Positions 7,171 to 13,872 of a stretch of 42,541 bases of DNA are shown piece after piece (positions within the stretch are counted from its first letter, which is position 1; each line of letters starts with the position of its first letter). The stretch comes from an uncultured Oscillospiraceae bacterium (GTDB taxonomy: Bacteria > Bacillota > Clostridia > Oscillospirales > Oscillospiraceae): positions 1 through 42,541 of the forward strand of contig CAKTMW010000013.1 of assembly GCA_934574095.1 (NCBI GenBank). Direction: 5' to 3'. The notes under the pieces are model-generated. The model was not told the DNA's origin. It made no database searches and worked only from the letters and a program-made list of their open reading frames with translations. Position numbers and translations under genes: made by a program.

Positions 7171-9804
7171 ATGCATAAGGAATTACCGAAAGTGTACGAT
7201 CCCCGTGAGGTGGAATCCAGCATCTACAAAATGTGGATGGACAACGACTGCTTCCACGCCGATCCCAACCCCGACAAGAAGCCCTTCTCCATCGTCATGC
7301 CGCCTCCCAACGTCACCGGCCAGCTCCACATGGGCCATGCCATGGACTGTACGCTGCAGGACATCCTGATCCGCTATAAGCGTATGCAGGGCTATGAGGC
7401 GCTGTGGCTGCCCGGCAGCGACCACGCCGGTATCGCCACCCAGATCAAGGTGGAGGAGGACCTGCGGAAGAATGAGGGCCTGACCCGCTATGACCTGGGC
7501 CGGGAGAAGTTCCTAGAGCGCGTCTGGGCGTGGAAGGAGAAGTACGGCAGCCGCATCGTGGAGCAGCAGAAGAAGATGGGCGCCTCCTGCGACTGGAGCC
7601 GCGACCGCTTCACCATGGACGAGGGCTGCTCCCGCGCCGTCCGCGAGACCTTCTGCGAGCTGTATGAAAAGGGCCTGATCTACAAGGGCAGCCGCATCAT
7701 CAACTGGTGCCCTCACTGCCTGACCGCCCTGTCCGACGCCGAGGTGGAATACACCGAAAAGCCCGGCAACCTGTGGTATGTCCGCTATCCGCTGGCCGAC
7801 GGCAGCGGCGACATCATCATCGCCACCACCCGTCCTGAGACCATGATGGGCGATACCGGCGTGGCTGTGAACCCGGAGGACGAGAAGTTCAAGCATCTCA
7901 TCGGCAAGAAGTGTATCCTGCCCATCATGAACCGCGAGATTCCCATCGTGGGCGACGAGTACTGCGAGATCGGCTTCGGCACCGGCGCGGTGAAAATGAC
8001 ACCGGCCCACGACCCCAACGACTTCGAGGTGGGTCTGCGCCACAATCTGGAGGTCATCCGCTGCATTGCCGACGACGGTAAGATCAACGAAAACGGCGGC
8101 AAGTATGAGGGCATGGACCGCTACGAGTGCCGCAAGGCCATTGTGGCCGACCTGGAGGCCGAGGGCTATCTGGTGAAGACGGAGCCTTACAGCCACAACG
8201 TGGGCACCTGCTACCGCTGCCACAACGACGTGGAGCCCCTGATTTCCGCCCAGTGGTTCGTGAAGATGGCGCCCTTGGCCAAGGAGGCCATCCGGGTGGT
8301 GGAGGACGGCACCGTCAAGTTCGTGCCGGAGCGCTTTACCAAGACCTATATCAATTGGATGGAAAATGTCCACGACTGGTGCATTTCCCGCCAGCTGTGG
8401 TGGGGCCACCAGATTCCCGCCTGGTACTGCGACGAGTGCGGCCATATCAACGTCAGCCGTCAGGACCCCACCGAATGCGAAAAGTGCGGCTGCAGCCATC
8501 TGACCCGCGAAGAGGACGTGCTGGACACCTGGTTCAGTTCCGCCCTGTGGCCTTTCTCCACGCTGGGCTGGCCTGACCTGGATGCCCCCGACCTGAACTA
8601 CTGGTATCCCACCTCTGTGCTGGTCACCGGCTACGACATCATCTTCTTCTGGGTGGCCCGTATGATCTTCTCCGGTATGGAGCAGATGAAGAAGGAGCCC
8701 TTCAAGACCGTGTTCATCCACGGCCTGGTGCGCGACGACAAGGGCCGCAAGATGTCCAAGTCCTTGGGCAACGGCATCGACCCGCTGGAGATGGCGGAGA
8801 AGTACGGCGCCGACGCGCTGCGCTTCAACCTGATCACCGGCAATAGTCCCGGTAACGATATGCGCTTCTTCGTGGAAAAGTGCGAGGCCATGCGGAACTT
8901 TGCCAACAAGATTTGGAACGCCAGCCGCTTTGTGATGATGAACCTTACCATCGACAAGGTGCAGCTGCCGGAGAAGCTGGAGCTGGAGGACAAGTGGGTC
9001 CTCAGCAAGCTGAACACCCTGATCCGCGAAGTCACGGAGAACATGGACGCCTATGAGCTGGGCGTGGCCTCCGCCAAAATCTACGACTTTATCTGGGACA
9101 CCTATTGCGACTGGTATATCGAGCTGACCAAGACCCGTCTGAATGGCGAGGATGCCCAGGCCAAGCTGGCTGCCGAGAACGTGCTGTGCTATGTGCTGCT
9201 GCGTATTCTGGAGCTGCTGCACCCCTTCATGCCGTTCCTGACCGAGGAGATCTGGCAGGCGCTGCCCCACGAGGGCGACTTCCTGATCCGCGCCGCGTGG
9301 CCCACCTATCAGGAGAGCCTCCACTTCCCCCAGGCGGAGTCCGATATGGAGAATGTGAAGGACGCCATCACTGCCGTTCGTGCCCGCCGCGCCGAGATGA
9401 ACGTGCCGCCTTCCAAGAAGGCGCAGCTGATCCTGGTGACCAAGCGGCCTGAGACCTATGAGGTGGGCAAGCACTTCATCACCCGCATGGCCTACGCCAG
9501 CGAGGTGACGGTCACCGCTCAGGCTCCCGCTGATCTGAAGGGCATGGTCACCGTGGCGACCCACGACGCCAACATCTATCTGCCGCTGGCCGAGCTGGTG
9601 GACATCGCCGCCGAGCTGGAGCGCATTGCCAAGGAGAAGGCCAAGGCCGAGGACAACCTGAAGCGTATCGAGGCCAAGCTGGCCAATGAGTCCTTCACCT
9701 CCCGCGCCCCGGAGAACGTGGTGAACGCCGAGCGGGAAAAGGCCGAAAAGGCCCGCTCCCTCATCGCCAAGCTGGAGGAGTCCGCCGCAGCCATGAAGCT
9801 GTAA
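7171..9804 (+). CDS. valS: Valyl-tRNA synthetase
   Basis: Class I aminoacyl-tRNA synthetase (877 aa) that charges tRNA-Val. The HIGH motif is HMGH (residues 53-56, after PPPNVTGQL), and KMSKS is at 527-531. The editing domain lies between them, with TTRPETMMGDT; zinc-type cysteine pairs are seen in CYRCHND and CDECGH...CEKCGC. A DWS motif (GASCDWSRDRFTMD) is typical of ValRS, and the last ~65 residues form the ValRS coiled coil. The frame is open to 7033 but that part runs through the T-box terminator; ATG 7171 has AAGGAG upstream at good spacing. Monocistronic, with its own terminator. Confidence 0.97.
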   Translation: MHKELPKVYDPREVESSIYKMWMDNDCFHADPNPDKKPFSIVMPPPNVTGQLHMGHAMDCTLQDILIRYKRMQGYEALWLPGSDHAGIATQIKVEEDLRKNEGLTRYDLGREKFLERVWAWKEKYGSRIVEQQKKMGASCDWSRDRFTMDEGCSRAVRETFCELYEKGLIYKGSRIINWCPHCLTALSDAEVEYTEKPGNLWYVRYPLADGSGDIIIATTRPETMMGDTGVAVNPEDEKFKHLIGKKCILPIMNREIPIVGDEYCEIGFGTGAVKMTPAHDPNDFEVGLRHNLEVIRCIADDGKINENGGKYEGMDRYECRKAIVADLEAEGYLVKTEPYSHNVGTCYRCHNDVEPLISAQWFVKMAPLAKEAIRVVEDGTVKFVPERFTKTYINWMENVHDWCISRQLWWGHQIPAWYCDECGHINVSRQDPTECEKCGCSHLTREEDVLDTWFSSALWPFSTLGWPDLDAPDLNYWYPTSVLVTGYDIIFFWVARMIFSGMEQMKKEPFKTVFIHGLVRDDKGRKMSKSLGNGIDPLEMAEKYGADALRFNLITGNSPGNDMRFFVEKCEAMRNFANKIWNASRFVMMNLTIDKVQLPEKLELEDKWVLSKLNTLIREVTENMDAYELGVASAKIYDFIWDTYCDWYIELTKTRLNGEDAQAKLAAENVLCYVLLRILELLHPFMPFLTEEIWQALPHEGDFLIRAAWPTYQESLHFPQAESDMENVKDAITAVRARRAEMNVPPSKKAQLILVTKRPETYEVGKHFITRMAYASEVTVTAQAPADLKGMVTVATHDANIYLPLAELVDIAAELERIAKEKAKAEDNLKRIEAKLANESFTSRAPENVVNAEREKAEKARSLIAKLEESAAAMKL

Positions 9805-9901
9805 GGCGGGAACTGCCGCCGCTGTGCAAAACTGGCAAAAAACTGTGATTTGCCGGTGCCGTCGGCGGGATTCGTGCAAAACCGCAAAGGAATCTTCGTA
9901 T

Positions 9902-9938
9902 AATCACCGTAGAGAGTTTTCTCTGCGGTGATTTTTTT
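9902..9938 (+). terminator. Intrinsic terminator after valS
   Basis: Stem AATCACCGTAGAGAG / CTCTGCGGTGATT (one G-T wobble) with loop TTTT, followed by T7. It separates valS from the spoIIA operon. The rest of the 212-nt gap 9805-10016 holds a small hairpin (CGGCAT / ATGCCG, 9954-9971); I could not find a convincing promoter for spoIIA, including a sigma-H type. Confidence 0.9.
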
Positions 9939-10016
9939 GCGTAGAGCAAAAAACGGCATGAAGGTATGCCGAGAGAACAGAGCGCGGATACAAAAGAACG
10001 TAAAGGAGCGTCGAAT

Positions 10017-10322
10017 ATGGAGATAACCGCCACTTGCCGGGACAGGGTCCTGGAACTGTATCTGAAGGGAGAACTGGACCATCATGGGGCAAAGGGGCTG
10101 CTGACAAAGCTGGAGCGGGAGATCGAGGCCACGCTGCCCGCGGAGCTGGTGATGGATTTCAGCGGCATTACCTTTATGGACAGCGCTGGGATCGCTGTGG
10201 CGCTGCGTGGCTGGCAGCGGATGCGGGAGCTGGGTGGCCGCGTGGCCCTGCGGAATGTGGCGGCTCAGCCGAAAAAAGTGCTGGAAGCGGCAGGCTTGGG
10301 GCGGATGATGACCATCCAATAG
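10017..10322 (+). CDS. spoIIAA: Anti-sigma-F factor antagonist SpoIIAA (STAS domain)
   Basis: A 101-aa STAS-domain protein. In the known pathway, unphosphorylated SpoIIAA binds SpoIIAB and frees sigma-F in the forespore; SpoIIAB phosphorylates it on a serine in the DSxG motif. Here the motif is MDSAGIAVAL with Ser56 as the likely phosphosite, and the conserved GELDHHG (residues 18-24) is present. The ATG at 10017 is chosen because AAGGAG (10003-10008) lies 8 nt upstream; the frame is open to 9966. First gene of the spoIIAA-AB-sigF operon; an 80-nt gap separates it from spoIIAB. Confidence 0.94.
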   Translation: MEITATCRDRVLELYLKGELDHHGAKGLLTKLEREIEATLPAELVMDFSGITFMDSAGIAVALRGWQRMRELGGRVALRNVAAQPKKVLEAAGLGRMMTIQ

Positions 10323-10402
10323 GCCGTTTTCGCAATGCCGCTTTGCAGCGGCAGACGCAGCGGAAGCGCATACAACATATACAATGTGAGAGGAGCGTAC
10401 AT

Positions 10403-10843
10403 ATGCAGCGCATAGAAAACTATGTCACCCTGGAATTTCTCAGCCGCAGCAGCAACGAGGGCTTTACCCGCGTGGCGGCGGCAGGCTTCGCGGCGCAGCT
10501 GGACCCCACGCTGGATGAGCTGGGGGATATCAAGACAGCCGTCAGCGAGGCGGTCACCAACGCCATCGTCCACGGCTATCCGGACCGGCTGGGCAAAATC
10601 GCGGTGAAGCTGAAGCTGTTGGAGAACAACACGCTGGAGATCGTCGTTCGGGATTGGGGCGCGGGCATCGAGGATATCCAGCAGGCCCGGCAGCCCCTTT
10701 TTACCACCGGAGGCGAGGAGCGCAGCGGCATGGGCTTTACCATTATGGAGAGCTTCATGGACAAGCTGGTGGTCAAGTCGGTGCCGGGGCGGGGCACCAC
10801 CGTTACCATGCGGAAGCGGATATCCCCCCGCATAAAGCGATGA
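10403..10843 (+). CDS. spoIIAB: Anti-sigma-F factor / serine kinase SpoIIAB
   Basis: A 146-aa GHKL-fold kinase that binds and inhibits sigma-F and phosphorylates SpoIIAA. The N box is EAVTNAIVHGY (Glu49, Asn53), the G1 box DWGAGIED (84-91) and the G2 box RSGMGFTIM (107-115). AGGAG lies upstream of ATG 10403. The frame is open further upstream into spoIIAA but without homology. The stop codon overlaps the sigF start as ATGA, giving translational coupling of sigma factor and anti-sigma factor. Confidence 0.95.
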   Translation: MQRIENYVTLEFLSRSSNEGFTRVAAAGFAAQLDPTLDELGDIKTAVSEAVTNAIVHGYPDRLGKIAVKLKLLENNTLEIVVRDWGAGIEDIQQARQPLFTTGGEERSGMGFTIMESFMDKLVVKSVPGRGTTVTMRKRISPRIKR

Positions 10844-11544
10844 GTGAGATGTTTGCGCTGCTGGAACGGGCGCAGGAGGGAGACGACGAGGCCTGTCAGC
10901 AGGTGCTGACGGAGAACAGCGGTCTGATCTGGTCCATCGTCAAACGCTACTACGGCTGCGGCGTGGAGACCGACGACCTGTATCAGCTGGGCTGCATCGG
11001 CTTTATCAAGGCGGTAAAGGGATTTGACCTGAACTACGGCACCCAATTTTCCACCTATGCTGTGCCGAAAATATCCGGCGAGATACGGCGCTTCCTCCGG
11101 GATGACGGCGCTATCAAGGTGGGCCGCACGATCCGGGAGAAGGGTCAGACCCTCTGGTCGGCCCGTGAACGGCTGCGGCATCAGTTAGGCCGGGAGGCCC
11201 GGTTATCGGAACTGTCAGAGGCCACCGGTATGTCGGTGGAGGAGATCGCCAATATCGACCTGGCCACCGTGGCGCCGGAATCCTTGCAGCAGGAGACGGC
11301 GGAGGGGTTGACGCTGGAATCCACCCTGGGCACCGACGCGGAGGAGGAGCGCCTGGTGGAGAGCATCGCCCTGCGGGAGGCCATCGACACCTTACCGGAA
11401 AAGGAGCGGATGACCATTCTGCTGCGGTTTTTCAAGGGGTTGACCCAGGAGCAGACAGCCCGGATCGTGGGGGTGTCGCAGGTGCAGATATCCCGGCTGG
11501 AGCACCGGGGACTGGAGAAGCTTCGGAAGCTGCTGGCAGATTGA
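10840..11544 (+). CDS. sigF: RNA polymerase sigma-F factor
   Basis: Forespore-specific sigma factor (234 aa). Region 2 is seen in DDLYQLGCIGFIKAVKGFD and TQFSTYAVPKISGEIRRFLRD; region 3 follows (residues ~95-150), and region 4 ends with a helix-turn-helix TQEQTARIVGVSQVQISRLE (about 202-221). The start is set by the ATGA overlap with spoIIAB. Its 3' end overlaps the convergent DUF4130 gene by 113 nt and no terminator lies between them, which is unusual. Confidence 0.95.
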   Translation: MSEMFALLERAQEGDDEACQQVLTENSGLIWSIVKRYYGCGVETDDLYQLGCIGFIKAVKGFDLNYGTQFSTYAVPKISGEIRRFLRDDGAIKVGRTIREKGQTLWSARERLRHQLGREARLSELSEATGMSVEEIANIDLATVAPESLQQETAEGLTLESTLGTDAEEERLVESIALREAIDTLPEKERMTILLRFFKGLTQEQTARIVGVSQVQISRLEHRGLEKLRKLLAD

Positions 11545-12310
11545 CGCACTGCTGCCGGGCCTCGTAGTCGTCCGGCAGGAACTCCGTCATGGTGCCGCGG
11601 TAGCGCTTGGGCATGAAGGTGTTCTGACAGCGGGGGTTATAGCGCTCTTTGATGGCGATGGTCTCATAGAACCGTTTCCACAGCCTGCGGAACTGCACCT
11701 CCTCCTCGCCGGGCAGCGCCAGCTGTAAGCTGTCCATAGGCAGGATACGGGAGTGGCCCTTCGCATAGACCAGCAGCTCCTTGTGGGTGCGGTCGTAGAG
11801 GAAAAATGCCTCGTTGGCGTAGCGGTCACAGAAGTGCCGCCGCAGCAGGGGGAGGACCCGGTTCTTTGGCTCGATCTCCGCGCCTAATACGCCGCTGTAA
11901 TCCGAAAAACGCACGAAACCGCGGAGCTTTTCCAGCTCGCCGCTCATGTGCCGCAGCGCCTTGGCCACGGGATAATACACCGGGTCGGCGGTGTTGCGGA
12001 GAAAGACCGGACCCTCGTCATAGAGCTTTTTGATGAGTGCGTACAGCCGGGATTCTTTTTCCGGCAGGCAGGTGAGAAAGGCCCGCCGCACTACGTCGGC
12101 CGCCGCCTTGGAGCGCCGCAGGATGCTGTTGTATACCCGGTCGGCGTGTTCCTTTTGTGTCACCACATAGCGCACCTCATACAGCGACCAACATTCCTCA
12201 TCGCCGGAAAAGGCGATGGGGAATTCTTTATTTATATAACTTTCAAATACGCAGCAGAGGAAGCCCTCGAAGGTGCCGTCGTACTGAAAGACCACGTCAC
12301 GCCAAACCAT
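11432..12310 (-). CDS. DUF4130 (TIGR03915-type) putative DNA metabolism protein
   Basis: A 292-aa protein that resembles the family usually found beside, or fused with uracil-DNA glycosylase in, radical SAM DNA-repair clusters. Recognisable stretches are YDGTFEGFLCCVFESY at the N-terminus and ALRHMSGELEKLRGFVRFSDY plus DRTHKELLVYAKG in the middle. The function is not known; a role in DNA repair or modification is inferred from the partner gene. It begins 6 nt after the radical SAM gene. The last ~37 residues (Ala/Pro/Ser-rich) are encoded antisense to the end of sigF and are probably a recent extension or dispensable tail. Confident in the family, not in the role. Confidence 0.85.
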   Translation of the reverse strand: MVWRDVVFQYDGTFEGFLCCVFESYINKEFPIAFSGDEECWSLYEVRYVVTQKEHADRVYNSILRRSKAAADVVRRAFLTCLPEKESRLYALIKKLYDEGPVFLRNTADPVYYPVAKALRHMSGELEKLRGFVRFSDYSGVLGAEIEPKNRVLPLLRRHFCDRYANEAFFLYDRTHKELLVYAKGHSRILPMDSLQLALPGEEEVQFRRLWKRFYETIAIKERYNPRCQNTFMPKRYRGTMTEFLPDDYEARQQCVNLPAASEASPVPGAPAGISAPATPPRSGLSAPGSTP

Positions 12311-12316
12311 GACAAC

Positions 12317-13585
12317 TCACCCCACTGCATCGAACAGGGACAGCTGCTGCATTTCGCCGGAGGGCAGCATACCGCGTTCGATGAACTTCAGCTGCTGCAC
12401 GAGGGTGGCGGCGGAAAAACGAAGTCCCGGTGCGGCGCGGCCATCACAGAGCAGAAAAAACTGCGCCCGCTTGAGTACTACGCCCAGCTTTTTCAAATCC
12501 TCAAACCGCAGATGGGCGGTGCGGCGGGCGGAGACAATGCGCCTGGCGCTGGTGGGACCAATGCCAGGCACCCGCAGCAGCGTTTCATAGTCGGCCCGCA
12601 TGACCTCCACCGGGAATTGCTCCAGATGGGCCACCGCCCAGCTGCACTTGGGGTCCAACTGGGGGTCAAAATCCGGGTGGGCCTCATCCAGCAGTTCGTT
12701 GGCCTGAAAGCCGTAAAACCGCAGCAGCCAGTCCGCCTGATAGAGACGGTGTTCCCGCAGCAGGGGTGGCTTGGTGTCCAGAGCGGGGAGGAGACTGTTT
12801 TCCACCACCGGGACGTAGGCGGAATAAAAGACCCGCTTGAGCCGGTACTTCTTGTAGAGGGACTCTGTCAAACGCAGAATGTGCCGGTCGGTGTCCTGGG
12901 TAGCCCCCACGATCAACTGGGTGCTCTGTCCGGCAGGAGCGAAGCGGGGCGCATGCTTGTATTTCACCAGTTCCTGCTTACTCTCGAAAACTTTATCCCG
13001 GATCAGCCCCATGGGGCGCAGAATGGCCTCTTTGCTCTTGTCCGGCGCCAGTGTTTGCAGCCCTTGCTGAGAGGGCAGCTCAATGTTGACGCTCATGCGG
13101 TCTGCCAGCAGGCCCAGCTGCCGCACCAGCTCCGGCGATGTGCCGGGGATGGCCTTGGCGTGGATATAGCCGTTGAAGCCGTACTCCTCCCGCAGGATGC
13201 GCAGGGCGCGGATCATCTGCTCGGTGGTATAGTCGGCGTCGCGCAGTACACCGGAGGAGAGAAACAGGCCCTCGATGTAGTTGCGGCGGTAGAAGCCGAT
13301 GGTTAGCTCCGCCAGCTCGCGGGGTGTGAAGGCGGTGCGGCGCGTGTCGTTGGAGCGGCGGTTGACACAGTATTTGCAGTCATAGACGCAGCAGTTGGTC
13401 ATCAGCACCTTCAGCAGTGTGACGCAGCGGCCATCGGCGGAAAAGCTGTGGCAGCAGCCGGCGATGGAGGAGGATGTATTGCCGATCTTCCCCGGCTGGA
13501 ACTTCCGCTTGACGCCGCTGGATGTACAGGCGGCGTCATATTTGGCAGCGTCGGAGAGAATGGTCAGCTTTTCCAGAAGGTCCAT
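12317..13585 (-). CDS. Putative DNA modification/repair radical SAM protein (TIGR03916-type)
   Basis: A 422-aa radical SAM enzyme. The 4Fe-4S site is CVYDCKYC (CX3CX2C, residues ~66-73) in TNCCVYDCKYCVNRRSN. Additional cysteines occur near the N-terminus (CTSSG, CCHSF). The C-terminal third contains a helix-hairpin-helix, LLRVPGIGPTSARRIVSARR, a DNA-binding element. The last ten residues hold QLSLF (414-418), matching the bacterial sliding-clamp-binding consensus. There is no clear ribosome site before ATG 13585; the stop of the 37-aa peptide is 3 nt upstream, so coupled translation is likely. Substrate unknown. Confidence 0.88.
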   Translation of the reverse strand: MDLLEKLTILSDAAKYDAACTSSGVKRKFQPGKIGNTSSSIAGCCHSFSADGRCVTLLKVLMTNCCVYDCKYCVNRRSNDTRRTAFTPRELAELTIGFYRRNYIEGLFLSSGVLRDADYTTEQMIRALRILREEYGFNGYIHAKAIPGTSPELVRQLGLLADRMSVNIELPSQQGLQTLAPDKSKEAILRPMGLIRDKVFESKQELVKYKHAPRFAPAGQSTQLIVGATQDTDRHILRLTESLYKKYRLKRVFYSAYVPVVENSLLPALDTKPPLLREHRLYQADWLLRFYGFQANELLDEAHPDFDPQLDPKCSWAVAHLEQFPVEVMRADYETLLRVPGIGPTSARRIVSARRTAHLRFEDLKKLGVVLKRAQFFLLCDGRAAPGLRFSAATLVQQLKFIERGMLPSGEMQQLSLFDAVG

Positions 13586-13588
13586 GGT

Positions 13589-13702
13589 TCAGGCCGCGGT
13601 GCGGCGGTGCTGGGGACGTTCCAGCCGGTCGATCAGGTGCATCAGGTTCACAGAAGCGGACAGCGTCCCCAGGATCACGATCACATAGCCAATAGCAGTC
13701 AT
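13589..13702 (-). CDS. 37-aa single-pass membrane peptide at the head of an SOS-type operon
   Basis: A short frame starting ATG at 13700-13702 and ending TGA at 13589-13591. The product begins MTAIGYVIVILGTLS, has one hydrophobic segment (residues ~4-22) and a basic tail (LERPQHRR). A G5 run (13711-13715) sits 8 nt upstream as a modest ribosome site, about 30 nt from the predicted transcription start. It ends 3 nt before the radical SAM gene. It could act as a damage-induced membrane peptide, in the manner of the small SOS-induced division inhibitors known elsewhere, or serve only to couple translation. No homology claimed. Confidence 0.6.
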   Translation of the reverse strand: MTAIGYVIVILGTLSASVNLMHLIDRLERPQHRRTAA

Positions 13703-13718
13703 AACGATTACCCCCGTT

Positions 13719-13767
13719 AGAATCTTTGTTCGACGTACATTATATATCGAACAAGGGTTTCTGTCAA
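13719..13767 (-). promoter_or_regulatory. Consensus sigma-A promoter with two LexA-like boxes
   Basis: Minus-strand -35 TTGACA (13762-13767), exactly 17-nt spacer, -10 TATAAT (13739-13744): a perfect consensus. Within the spacer, plus-strand CGAACAAGGGTTTC (13748-13761) matches 13 of 14 positions of the Bacillus LexA box CGAACRNRYGTTYC. A second, weaker box, minus-strand CGAACAAAGATTCT (13719-13732), covers the expected start site. A full-strength promoter under tight operators is the usual SOS layout. It would drive the micropeptide, radical SAM and DUF4130 genes. Confidence 0.75.
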
Positions 13768-13806
13768 GAAAAAATAGAACAAAAATGCGAAAATTTTAGA
13801 GAACAG

Positions 13807-13835
13807 TTGACCTGAACAGGATTTTGTATTAAAAT
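13807..13835 (+). promoter_or_regulatory. Sigma-A promoter for pcrA
   Basis: -35 TTGACC (13807-13812), 17-nt spacer, -10 TAAAAT (13830-13835). It diverges from the SOS-type promoter 40 nt away. I found no good LexA box overlapping this promoter. Confidence 0.6.
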
Positions 13836-13872
13836 AGAAAATAATACCACAAGGGATAGAGGAACGCGTGAT

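Noticed and set aside
7513..9879. 788-aa open frame on the minus strand opposite valS
   Set aside because: Shadow of valS codon bias; no recognisable domain and no ribosome site.
13807..13835. LexA box in the pcrA promoter
   Set aside because: GAACAGTTGACC matches only one half-site; not enough to claim.
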